A DNA stretch of 64,000 nt from Silene conica (lineage: Eukaryota > Streptophyta > Magnoliopsida > Caryophyllales > Caryophyllaceae), in NCBI GenBank assembly GCA_029255685.2, contig CM055318.2, positions 13,831,001-13,895,000 of the forward strand. Direction: 5' to 3'. The position numbers and the translations under genes were made by a program. This document shows positions 23,548 through 34,472 of this stretch, one piece after another; within the stretch, counting starts at the first letter, position 1; every line of letters begins with the position of its first letter. The notes beneath the pieces were generated by a model. That model did no database searches. It was given only the letters and a program-made list of their open reading frames with translations, and had not been told where the DNA came from.

Positions 23548-24366
23548 AATTGCTTATTTATGTACGAGTTTTACTCATTTATGGTTTTTTTTTCATTATT
23601 TACCCTTCGCCTAAAACAGAAAAAAACTTCTCTCACTCTCTCTACCTCTGTCCCTTACAAAATTAATCAAATATATCCAATCCGTCAAAATTACACAACC
23701 ATGGAGGTTAATTATCGTATCGATCAAGTATATATAATAGGTAATTAAGGAATTGATTTTAGTTAATTAAATTAGGGTTTGTCTTCCTTGTTCTTTTTTT
23801 CATAGGTTGGTAGAGTAGAACTGTAAAGGTGAGCATGTTGATATCGTTGTACCAAAAGACTATTTATGCGTGTTGCTAAAGATCAAATCTTAAATGGTTG
23901 ACTCCTATAAGACATGTACGCCGGTACGTCAAAGCCCCCTTCATATTAGAAGGAGGGAGATGTCTTCAACTACCACTCTTGGTGCATTGATCTTTGCACT
24001 GTCAAGAGTTTCAAGTAATCCCCCAATAAGCAACTCTGCAAGGTTTCTTTGGCACCACGAGACTCGTTGCTTTATTGGCCCAGAATTAACAATAGTACTC
24101 CAACACAAAGCATGAAGCACCTAGGTTTTGAAGACGATGAATAGCTTTAAACAGTTGTAAAAACAGATTTGTGAGATCGTTTGATGGCCGGTCTGAGGAG
24201 GTCGTTAATACTGGTAGGTGGCGATAAGGGTGGTGGATGATGGATGACGGTGGTGGTTGGAGGGTGGTAGTTAGAGAGAGAAGGTTATTAATATGAAAAG
24301 GGTAGTATGGTCATTTACGTCCATGAATAAGTAAAACTCGTACATGAATTGCTCAATCATGAACGG
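23548..24366. mobile_element. Non-autonomous TIR element, family copy 2
   Basis: The left end (AATTGCTTATTTATGTACGA, then GTTTTACTCATT) is mirrored at the right end (AATAAGTAAAACTCGTACAT, then GAATTGCTCAATC). The internal sequence matches copy 1 at 20514-21335 in order and length (both about 820 bp). It lies 125 bp downstream of the UGT stop codon. No coding capacity. Confidence 0.7.
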
Positions 24367-24504
24367 GTTTTTACTCAATTATGGACATGATTGACCATTA
24401 TACTCCTATCTTTTCACAACATTTACAATTTTCTTTCACCTTCTCACTCTAACTATCAACCCCCAAGAGCCGTCGTGCAACACCCTTCCCCACCGCCCTC
24501 CCCT

Positions 24505-24845
24505 GAGCGCCGCCTATTATTAGACGAAGCCGCGAGTGCCCTTGATGCAGATAAGAGTCGGATAGATCTGTCTAGGACGCCTTAGACCGTGCTTGCTCGG
24601 GAAAGATCACCATTGTCGTGGCTCACCGGCTATCAACCATTAGAAATGCGCATGTGATTGTAGTTATAGACAAAGGTAAAGTTGTTGAGCATGGATCTTA
24701 TTCACACTTGTTAAAGAACTACCCGGATGAGTGTTATGCGAGAATGATACAATTGCAACGGTCAATAAAACACCCAAACAACACTATCAACATAGCACTG
24801 TCAAAATACATCGTTGAACTGTCAAATTCCGTCATTAATCATTGA
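24505..24845 (+). pseudogene. ABCB-type (MDR/PGP) ABC transporter 3' fragment
   Basis: Two plus-strand frames show the end of an ATP-binding cassette. Walker B/D-loop LLLDEAASALDAD is followed, after a frameshift near 24580, by the H-loop segment VAHRLSTIRNAHVIVV, then the C-terminal tail (HLLKNYPDECYARMIQLQRS). The spacing and tail resemble ABCB1/ABCB19-type plant auxin/multidrug exporters. The Walker A, signature motif and membrane domains are absent, so this is a non-functional scrap. It lies between TIR element copy 2 and an inverted half copy of the same family, which suggests the fragment was moved or trapped by that family. Confidence 0.88.
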
Positions 24846-24894
24846 TCATGAACATTCTACAAATCTAATACTATTGTGATAGGATTCAATCCAA

Positions 24895-25238
24895 ATAACA
24901 ATTGAAAAAAAAAAGAATAAGGAAGAAAATGAAGAAAACAAAAAACGATTTAAACAAACCCTAATTTAATTAGTCTAAATCAATTTTTTAATTTTATATA
25001 ATATAATTCATAAAGGTAGAGATTAGAATTATTACTTGATCGATACGGGAACTAGCATCCATAGTTGTGTGATTTTGACGCATTTGAAAAATTTGATTAA
25101 TTTTGTAAGGGAAAGAATTAGAGAGAGTTTTTTCTTTTTTTTTAGGCAAAGACTATAAAATGGAAAAATAATGAATAAAATTCAATGGATGAGTAAAACT
25201 CGTACATGAATGAGCAATTACGATGATTATCACCCATT
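24895..25238 (-). repeat. Inverted half-copy of the TIR element family
   Basis: The reverse complement matches the left half of copies 1 and 2 in order, from the terminus (GTAATTGCTCATTCATGTAC) through ACAAAATTAATCAAATTT to ATTAGGGTTTGTTTAAA. With copy 2 it forms inverted flanks around the ABCB fragment. No right half or target duplication was found. Confidence 0.75.
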
Positions 25239-25458
25239 ATTTTTTTGACAGTCTTATCTAAATTTTAAGGAATTTAAATTTGTGGTCGTTTTGCAAATGA
25301 GCGCAGTTCAATTTAAGGTTAGGTTAACAATTTAAGGTTAGGTTAACAAATTACTACTGCAAATGAGCGCAGTTCAAATCACCTTAAACTTCTAACACAT
25401 CAATACATCATCTAATTAGTTGATTTACCGAGCACAAGGTATTTTCTATAATCAAAGA

Positions 25459-26440
25459 CTAGTTTTATGCCCGTACAAAAAATGTACGGGTCTATTTCTA
25501 AAAATTTCGTAAATATATTAAAAAATAGTACAAATATAATTTAATATGAACTTAAATGAGAAATATATAAATTATGAATTCGGGGATGATTTTGACTCCA
25601 AATAATTGATTTACTGGTATAATTAATTTTTTTTTAATGATTATATAAATTGAAATAAATAATCATGACATTATGAAATAAATTTGAACCATATAAAATA
25701 GAAAAAGAAATTGTATTGTATTTCTATATCTTACCCTTTAAATAACTTATTCTCTAAATGAAAGTAAAATGATAGAAATATTTTTAATAGCAGTCTCTTA
25801 AAATTTGTGGATAATTTTATAAAGAAAATAATAATGTATTGTTATTAAGACCATATTTGTACTCGATGTTAACGTAGTTTTAATTGACTAATTCTCGAAG
25901 GTTGTTATATTTCCTTAAAAATCGTAAATTTATATTTTTTTTGTTAATTTAATGGGTTGGGTTTATTTGATCTTATTCAAAAAAATCTTTGATCTACGTT
26001 TCTTTCATTTTTTTAATTTACGTTTTTTTGTTAATTTTTATCTCCTCGTGTATTTTTTTCATTTTTTTAGATATATGTATGTTTGTTAATTTTTAACCCT
26101 TTGTATAATTTTTTTCGTTTTTTTTTCGTTTTTCATACCTCTAAATATTTGTTAATTACTCCTAATTGTCCAACTTTTTTTTTAATATTGTTGAATTTTA
26201 TGTTTCTGTGTAGAATTTTAGTGATTTTTTTATTTTCGAATTTGGAGTAAAGTTGTTTTTTTTTATTATGGAGATAAAAATTATTTGTAACTTTAGAATG
26301 TTAAATGGAGAAAAGTAAAATGAAGAAAAATTAAAGCTCTTTGTGTGAGTGGTGGGACATGGCGAGAAAGAAGGTTTTTAATTTCCTAAAATTAAGCAAC
26401 CAATGAAAAAGCCGGAAAAGTTCCTTTTATTAATAAGGGA
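25459..26440 (-). mobile_element. Non-autonomous Helitron
   Basis: On the minus strand the 5' end is A/TCCCTTATTAATAAAAGG followed by AACTTTTCCGG and CATTGGTTG. The 3' end is a hairpin (CCCGTAC/GTACGGG) then CATAAAACTAG/T. Insertion between A and T without target duplication fits Helitrons. The 982 bp body has no Rep/helicase coding. A second, similar 5' end (TCCCCTATCTATAAAAG on the minus strand, at 27331) lies to the right with no 3' partner of its own. Confidence 0.82.
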
Positions 26441-26917
26441 TTTAATCTAAAACCGTATATAATAAAACGACATTGTATATTTTTGTTGACCCCAACTATT
26501 TCCGAGCTTGTAGAAATATATATTTTGGGCTAATAGACAACCATAAAAACATGGATCGATATAGATGCATTAGTCGACAATATCACCTAATAATAATTAT
26601 TACTCGTATTATTTTATGTAGCCTTAATTTACCATTTCGCAAAATTCTACTTTACGACGGTCGCACATGCGACCAGTAGGAAAGTGATCACATTAAGATA
26701 CGTAGTGACCACTTTTGATTAAATAGTGACCTTTTTTTTCATATTTTTGGAAATATAGATATTTTTAGGATTTATTTTTCATAAAAATCTTAAAATTTGG
26801 GCCTCGTGTTAAATTTAATGTATATGTTTATATACTATATAAATTTGCTTTTATGTATTTTAATTGTCACAAATTATAGAGTAATACGGTCTCATATAAA
26901 ACGTTGTTCCTTCAGTG

Positions 26918-28010
26918 CTAATAAACGATTTTTCTTTTTATATATGTTGATCGTCTTATGGTATGAGAGTATGAGACCGTTCATACAAAAATTCTAATTT
27001 AATTTTAATTGTCAAGGTATCCAAGAGGTTAATTTTCCGGAATTGTAATTTTTTTTTTATTAAAATTTGTTGTTCCCTATATAGATTTCCGATTTTTTTA
27101 AAATTTTCTTTTATTGTAAGGTTGAATGTGATTAATTTTTTTTATTATAAGCTTTTTAACATATGAATATGTATATGAAAAATAATAAGAAATGAGGAGA
27201 GAGGGTAATTAATTGGAGAGAGAGTAAGTGGTGAGAGTGGGTTGGTTAATGTGTAAAAAAAAAAAAATTAAAAAGTAAAAATTCTAGCCAATCACAAGCC
27301 TAGAAAAGACCTTTCTTTTATAGATAGGGGATTTGGTACTGAAAAATAAAATGGGATGCGAAAGGAGAAGAAGAAATTCTCATACAGTTTTTTTTTTTCT
27401 ACTTTAACCTTTGCATGAATTACATCTACCCAAAAAAATACGGCATGTAGCTAGGAGCCTAGGAGTAATTTGAACAAAATTTTCATGGAACTCCTAAGGC
27501 CTCGAATTTGATTATTTATCGCGCAATACATTTTAATCTTTCTATCTACTTCTATAATTCAAAAATACATCCAACAATTTATGTTTTTGAAGTCGAGGGT
27601 ATCTAATCCTCTTTCAATAAAAGGAGAGACATTTAGAGAAATTTGATTGACCGAAATTTTGTTCATCAAAGAAAAAACTAATTGCCCCACTCCCCAATCC
27701 CACTATGATTAAGTAATTAATTACCCTCTCTCCTCTCCACTATCATTAAGGTAATTAATTACCCTCTCTCATTTCCATATGAGTACATTCAACCTTACAA
27801 TAAAAATAACATACAAAAAGAAATCGGAAATCTATATAGAAATTCATACATTAAAGGACAACAAATTTTATAATAACAAAAAAAATTACAATTCCAGAAA
27901 AATTAACCTCTTAAATACCTTGACAAATAAAACTAATTAGGAATTCGTAGGTGAGACAGTCTCATACTATAAGACGGTCAACATATGTAAAAAGAAAAGT
28001 CGTTTACATA
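26918..28010. repeat. Large inverted repeat, ~330 bp arms
   Basis: The left arm (about 26918-27246) and right arm (about 27672-28010) are diverged reverse complements. Shared landmarks include TATGTTGATCGTCTTATGGT / TATGTTGACCGTCTTATAGT, TTGTCAAGGTAT, TTAATTTTCCGGAATTGTAA-like and AGGGTAATTAATT. The ~425 bp spacer carries an orphan Helitron 5' end at 27331. It may be a foldback element or two inverted copies of one MITE. Confidence 0.75.
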
Positions 28011-28179
28011 TGTATATTTGATCTGTTCTAAACTTAAACCGATAGTCCTGTCCTACATAAGAATTTGTATAATTTTATAATGTCAAGCAAATAAACCGGA
28101 TTGAATCCTATCACAATAGAACTAGAGTTTTCTTGTTTACATATGTATATTCAAAGAATCTATATGTTCCTTCTGGAGG

Positions 28180-29080
28180 GCACTAAGCCGGATTCCATGG
28201 AAAAGGATGTGGGAAAATTGGACAGACAAACGCTAGGTGAGAAGGATAAAGGTGATCTTTTGGCAGTGAGTGTCGAAGATTTGATTGAGTCTTGGGTATT
28301 AGACTCTGGTATATCATTTCACACTAACTCATGTAAAAATTCCTTTCATTAGTTTATTGGTGGAAGGTGGTACGACTTACTTGGTGAATTGTAAGGCTAT
28401 GCCAATTATGGAAAGATGTGATGTAAAATCCGTATCTCGATTAGAGGTAGGTGGGAGCTAACAGATGTCATGTTCATCCCGAACTAGAAAAAGAAATTGA
28501 TATCTGTTGGAAAGCTCGATGAAATAGGCTACAAGGTTGTCTTTGAGGAAAGTTCCTAGAAAATAGTCAAGGAAGCTATGGTGTTGGCTCATGAGACTAA
28601 GTGTGGGACTTTGTACACCATGCATGGTGTAGCTAGTGATGACATGAGTGGTGTAACTGCGGGAGACATGAAGAATGAAGTTGTTTCACGAGACTTGTTG
28701 CGGGATCCAAAAACTATGCATAGTGGGCCTTACACTAAGCACCGTGGGAGTAAATTCGGTGTCGTAAAGGCAGAAGGTGGTCCGAGAACGCACAAGGTGA
28801 AACTGACACGCTTAAATGTGTGTGAAAATTCAAGAGGTTCGAATAAGGCATGTAAGGGTGTTTCGTTTAGGTGGGAGTGCACGCCCCAGAAAATGATGAC
28901 TGAAGCCCGAGACGTATGGTTGCCGGTGGGAACAAAGTTGAATGATAAAGGGTCAAGGTTGGGTACCCTAGACTGGACTCTTGCAAGAGGCATGAGTGGA
29001 ACATGGTCGCATTAGATGGAAAAGTAAAGTTGTTGATGTTACCTCCATAAATGTCGAGAGGTGCATGGGAGATTGTTAGA
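28180..29080 (+). mobile_element. Decayed Ty1/copia retrotransposon fragment
   Basis: Pieces of the protease and GAG-pre-integrase region are visible on the plus strand: WVLDSG (aspartic protease active site), then in another frame ELTDVMFIP and KKLISVGKLDE, and then MVLAHETKCGTLYTM. Stops and frameshifts interrupt it, and integrase, reverse transcriptase and RNase H are absent. A GGGAGATTG purine run followed by TTAGAATTAAAT near 29070-29095 looks like the 3' polypurine tract and LTR start, so most of pol was deleted. Non-functional. Confidence 0.82.
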
Positions 29081-29127
29081 ATTAAATCCCTCCATTATGG
29101 AGTTTGATGTTTCTAATTAACACATAA

Positions 29128-29160
29128 CTAGTGTTAACCCGTGCAAAAATGCACGGATTG
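29128..29160 (-). mobile_element. Helitron 3' terminus (minus strand)
   Basis: Hairpin CCGTGC/GCACGG then GTTAACACTAG/T on the minus strand. It appears to have inserted into the copia LTR remnant. Its 5' end was not found and may have been lost when the Helitron at 30451 arrived. Confidence 0.65.
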
Positions 29161-30450
29161 TTTATTAAAATTCTAATATATAAAATTTGTTTAGAATAAT
29201 GCCAATATATATCGACATTATTATTTTCATTGTTACAAAGTAAACCCAATGAGAATGTAATTTGTTGTTTTTATTTTAAAACTTTCAATAGTTCAATTCG
29301 ATTAACTTTGGCCGAGTTAAAAATATATGAGTAAAATTGTGCATTCTACGTACTAACGTAGTTTGTAGGCGACAAATGGTAACTCCAATTTAATACATAT
29401 ATCTAAACAACTATAGTAAAAAAACTGGGCTCAAGTTTATATTGAGTCCGCATTAAAAATAAGTTTTTGCCCCCCATATGAAATGAATTTATATTTTATC
29501 ACTAATGAACCAAAAAAACACATACTCTAATGTCACGCTACATTATTATTTTGCACAAAATCTTCTATATTATTTACACAATTATCTTTATACTCTCTAT
29601 GTCTTCAATTTTGAGATCACTTTCAAATTAATCTAATTATATCTTATTATTGTTGTTAATTCATTACCCATCAACCTTTTGCCTCAAACATGGAGTACTA
29701 CTTTGCATCATATTGACATATTTGGTTAAACCATTATTAAAGATTCATGTACGTATACAAACTAATTTCTTTGCAACTTTTAAATTAATTATAACCTTTA
29801 AATTGTTTGTAAATTAATTTTTGAAATAAAAATTATATTGTATGTAATATGAGTTTAATCTATTTTCGTTTTTTCAAACTTTCAGCAATAAACTTTTAAA
29901 ACTCCGTAATTATTATTTTTTAAATGTTTTTAAGGTTGTTAAACGCGGAGACTTTTTTATCTTATAATTTTTTAATAGGTTGATTTTTCGTAAAGAGATA
30001 TATTCGTTATTTTATAACCAAATTAAGATCTAATTATTATTCAAACGATATGATAATTTAATTATAAATAGCAGATTTTTTATGCCGGAATATTTGTTAG
30101 ATATAATAGCAGCTATTTTTTTTTTAAAGAATCCGCTCTAAAACTATTTTATCCATAATTTTTAGTCAGAGTATTCCGTATTAGTTTATTAACATTAACC
30201 GTGAATTTATATAAATTTATTTGTAAATTTTACGTACAAAAATAAACGAATAACTTTTCCAACATTAACCGTGAATTTACATAAATATAAACGTAAAATT
30301 TTACGTACAAACATAAATGAATAACTTTTCCAGAAATAAAATCCAAATTTTTTGATGTGGGACCCTCATTTATCTTTTTTTTTTTAAAAAAAAGAATGTT
30401 GGGTTTGATGAGGTGGGTGAATGAGAGTTGTTTAAATGTTTTTGTCATAA
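29161..30450. other. AT-rich DNA, probably Helitron body
   Basis: No gene recognised. A ~65 bp segment containing TTAACCGTGAATTTA and TTTTACGTACAAA is tandemly duplicated at about 30195-30330. The stretch lies between the orphan Helitron 3' end and the next Helitron and is likely element interior. Confidence 0.35.
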
Positions 30451-31314
30451 TCAATATATATACTTAAAAGAGGAACTTTTCGAGCGATGTGATTGGTTCA
30501 AGTTTTGTGAATTATTTAAGTTATAATTATGAGAATTGGAAAACTATTTATTTAATTGACTATTATCTTAGATGATTAAAATTTGAGAATTGACCAACCA
30601 TAAATTAATTAAGTAATTAAGTACTTAGATATACTTTACAACTAATAATAATAAAATAAGTAGCTAATAATAGATAGAATTTACAACTGGTTAGAATTAT
30701 AAAATATAAGAAGACAAGTGCGACTCAAACACGTCACCTATTATATTAGGGCGTATATATATTTGCATCAATATTTATTCATCTTTCCAATGTTTTTGCT
30801 TTGATTTTAATTTCTTTATATTGTTTCCATCTTATATATTTGTTTTCTTTATCATTTTTACACATATGTATACTAACTACTATATGTTTTTGCTACGGAA
30901 TTTTTTTTTCAGGACAACGGTCAGCAATTCGGCACGCTTGAAATGACTATAAGTGAGGTTATTAACTTATTATAGTCTTGAAAATTACCGTACCTTTGAA
31001 TCTTTGATATGATCTAATCAATAGAAAATCATTACAATTTCGAGCAATATTACTGCAAGAATTTGATCAACAATAATATAATAGGTTATATAATTTTGAA
31101 TGTATTAGAATTCTAGCTGCGCAATTACACAATATCTATTTGAGTGTGATACAAAGTCTAATTATATATGTAAAGACTCTTTTGTATTATGACCTCGACC
31201 TTACCACAATATTGTGTTTGTTATTATATTATTCCTATATATTTAAGCAAAAAGTATTTCTCCAATATTGATAAATACCAGAAAATATTACCTGGCCAGC
31301 GGGCGGGCGTGAAC

Positions 31315-32235
31315 TTAAGTATATAAATAAAAATATAATTAAATATATAGTAATAAAAAATCAGTTGGATAATTATTGTTTTTAGAGCGATTATCTTGGA
31401 TATTACTTTGTAAAAATAAATTAATTATATAAATAAAGAGATAATTAAATTAAATAGTAATAAAATATCGGTTGGATAATAATTGAATTAGTTAACAAAA
31501 TAATTGATTTCATTAGCAATTATTTTAGAGCAATTTCATTGGCTATTACTTTGGTTAAATAAATTAAGTATATAAATAAAAAGATAATTAAATACTCCCT
31601 CCTACCCACAAATAATGTCCCATTGTCCATTTCCGTTTATTTAGCAAAGTGTCTCATTGTCCATATTTAGTAACTTTTTTACTTATTTTTTTTACCATTC
31701 TACCCTTACCAAATTCCATTTATTACTCATCCATCCACTCATTACCCAATAACATAACACAATCTCTCCAATCTACATACCCCTACCCAACCAAAATATT
31801 AAACAACTAATATCTCATAAATTTGGTACTTTCTTAACAATGGGACAATATTTGTGGGTAGGAGGGAGTATATAGTAATGTTTTTAGAGCGATTAAATTG
31901 GTTATTACTTTGTTTAAATAAATGAAGTATATAAATAAAAAGATAATAAAACAGTAATAAAATATCAGTTGGATAATAATTGAATTAATTAATAAAATAA
32001 TTGATTTCATTAGCTATTGTTTTAGAGCAATAATTTCATTGGCTATTACTTTAATTAAATAAATTAAGTATATAAATAAAAAGATAATTAAATGGTAATA
32101 AAATATCAGTTGGATAATTATTGTTTTTAGAGCGATTACTTCGACTATTACTTTACTTACTTAAATTAAGTACATAAATAAAAAAATAATTAATTAGTAA
32201 TAAAATATCAGTTGGGTAATTATTGAATTAGTTAA
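31315..32235. repeat. Tandem repeats (~110-130 bp) within the Helitron
   Basis: Units contain TATAAATAAAAAGATAATTA, then GTAATAAAATATCAGTTGGA, then TTTTTAGAGCGATTA, then GGCTATTACTTT, repeated several times with small indels. One unit is split by the MITE at 31595-31869, and the neighbouring units show the empty site. Confidence 0.8.
31595..31869. mobile_element. Stowaway-like MITE derived from the mariner element
   Basis: 275 bp with inverted ends beginning CTCCCTCCTACCCA and TA target duplications (31593-31594, 31870-31871). Its left half matches the start of the autonomous-type mariner at 9763 and its right half matches that element's end, with everything between missing. It is an internal-deletion derivative. 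The unoccupied paralogous site near 31335 (ATTAAATATATAGTAAT) confirms the insertion point. Confidence 0.95.
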
Positions 32236-32469
32236 TATATATTGACTGTAAACTATTGAATTAATTAATAAAATAATTGATTTTAAACTAAGAGTTTTGG
32301 CTACCGTAGAGTTATAGGGATTAAGGAGACTTTGAGATATGAGCTAGCCACTTTCGATATAATATAGTACCTTTTTTTAATAAAACAAAATTAATTTTAT
32401 AACAACATTATCCATTTGGAGTAAAACATTAGCTTCGTATTTTTGTCAATGGAAATTTGTTTTGACAAA

Positions 32470-34095
32470 TACGAGCTACGGAATGCAAACACAAGAGAAT
32501 CAGAAACTAGAAAGTACGAGCACAAACAATGCGAGTTATTAACATAAGAATACGAGCTAATATAAAAAATATATGAACTATTAAGCTAAGAATACGAGCT
32601 AATGTAAAAACAATACGATCTATTAAGATAAGACGGGCTTTAAAATATGAGCACAAATGAATACGAGCTAATGAAAAAACAATACGAGCTATTAACATAT
32701 TACGAGCTTTAAAATATGAGCACATATGAATACGAATATGAGATTAAAAGGATCACGGGCTTAAATATACAAGCACATAAGAATACAGCCTAATAAGATG
32801 ATAATACGAGCTAATATAAACAAAATACAATACACAAGCTAATTGAAACACTTCTCGAGCTAAAAATAAATTTGTAAAAATTTTATGAAGATAACGATAG
32901 TAAGCCAACATGAATAGATGATTCTTGATCATATAAATACAATGTCTTAATAATAAATCTGGTAATACGGATAATATATGACATGTTACAATCCGTCACA
33001 AAGAAGATAATGAAGAAGATAATGAAGGATAAAATATAGGAATATAGGAGAAAAGAAAAAGAATTTATTTTGGTTTGCTTTTAAATATGGATGTAATTAA
33101 ATACTTAAATGCTAAATTATATCTACGAGCTACGGAATACAAACACATAAGAATATGAGCTAATGTAAAAAAGAATATGAGTTTAAGAGAATCACGAACT
33201 AAAAAATACGAGCACAAAATAATGCGAGTTATTAACCTAAGAATACGAGCTAATATAAAAAAGAATACGAACTATTAAGCCAAGAATATGAGCTAATGTA
33301 AAAACAATACGATCTATTAAGAAAAGACGGGCTTTAAAATACGAGCACAAATGAATACGAGCTAATGAAAAAACAATACGAGCTATTAACATAAGACGAG
33401 CTTTAAAATATGAGCACAAATGAATATATACGAATATGAGATTAAAAGGATCACGGACTTAAATATACAAGCACATAAGAATACAGCCTATTAATATGAT
33501 AATACGAGCTAATATAAACAGAATACGAAAACACGAGCTAATTGAAACACTTCTCGAGCTAAAAAAAATAGAACCAGATATGCAATACGTCAAATTTCAT
33601 GATATAATAAGCACTTAAGATTATGGGGTATAATTAAAAGAATACGAGCTACAAAATACGAATATATAAGAAATATGAGCTAATGTAAAATGAATAAGAA
33701 CTTAATACGGGCACTATTAATGTAAGAATGCAAGCTAATAGAAATATTAAGCTAAGAATACGAGCTAATGTAAAAAAATACGAGATATTAAGATAACAAT
33801 ACGAGCTAATGTAAAAAAAACATACGAGCATATTAGAGGATCAAGAACTTACAAATACGAGCATATAAGAATACGGGTTAATACAATAAGAATATGAGTT
33901 AATGTAAGAAGCATACGGTCTAATAAGACAAGAATACGAGCTATTAAGATAAGAATACGAGCTAATGTAAAAAGTATACGGGCTAATAACATAAGAATAC
34001 AAGCTATTAAGATAAGAATATGAGCTAAAGTAACAAAAATATGATCTATGGTAAAAAAAATACGAGTTAATATTAAAAGAATACGAGCTTCAAAT
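32470..34095. repeat. Degenerate 21-bp-period array (ATACGAGCTAAT motif)
   Basis: Dozens of variants of AATACGAGCTAATGTAAAAA or AATACGAGCTATTAAGATAAG occur at roughly 21 bp spacing, with an interruption at about 32830-33125. Parts of 32470-32830 are duplicated at 33125-33540. Because 21 is a multiple of three, the minus strand is open in several stretches and would encode seven-residue hydrophobic repeats (ARILxLI). There is no start context or homology to support a gene. Confidence 0.85.
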
Positions 34096-34472
34096 ATCTT
34101 CATATATTAGAAATATTGGATAAAAAATTTCTTCAAGATGATGCTCAAATAAAAAGTATAGAAGTTATTATAAAAATACATGTGCTTAAAATAATATTTT
34201 GACAGTGATGCGTAATATGTAAGTGTCTTTTCGAGACCATTGAATTGGAGGTACATGTTTCCGTTTCTATTGGAGTTTCATGCACTTTTAACGTTCCATG
34301 TTGTTCCGATGATGATACATATGATATTTAATTAGCCGTAAAAACAATCATACTTAAATTATTCTTTATATATGCTTATTATACTAAGCATTTTAGAAGA
34401 TTAACTATTACGATAATTATTTTGAAACCATGTCAAGATATTACCCGGGCAACGCCCGGGTATGAAATCTAG

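Larger units (their letters stand above)
30451..34472 (+). mobile_element. Helitron with internal tandem arrays
   Basis: The 5' end is A/TCAATATATATACTTAAAAG followed by AGGAACTTTTC and GATTGGTT, closely like the 5' end of the minus-strand Helitron at 25459-26440. The 3' end is a strong hairpin (CCCGGGC/GCCCGGG) then TATGAAATCTAG/T. No Rep/helicase gene is present in the 4.0 kb, so it is non-autonomous. It contains a ~110-130 bp tandem repeat region, a Stowaway-like MITE insertion and a long 21-bp-period array. Confidence 0.82.

Noticed and set aside
28578..29015. 145-codon plus-strand ORF as a novel gene
   Set aside because: Its start continues the copia GAG-pre-integrase segment (GTLYTMHG). 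The rest has no recognisable domain and sits between copia sequence and an LTR-like end.
32470..34095. 21-bp periodic array as a CRISPR or coding array
   Set aside because: There are no unique spacers, the units are degenerate, and the open frames are a consequence of the period.
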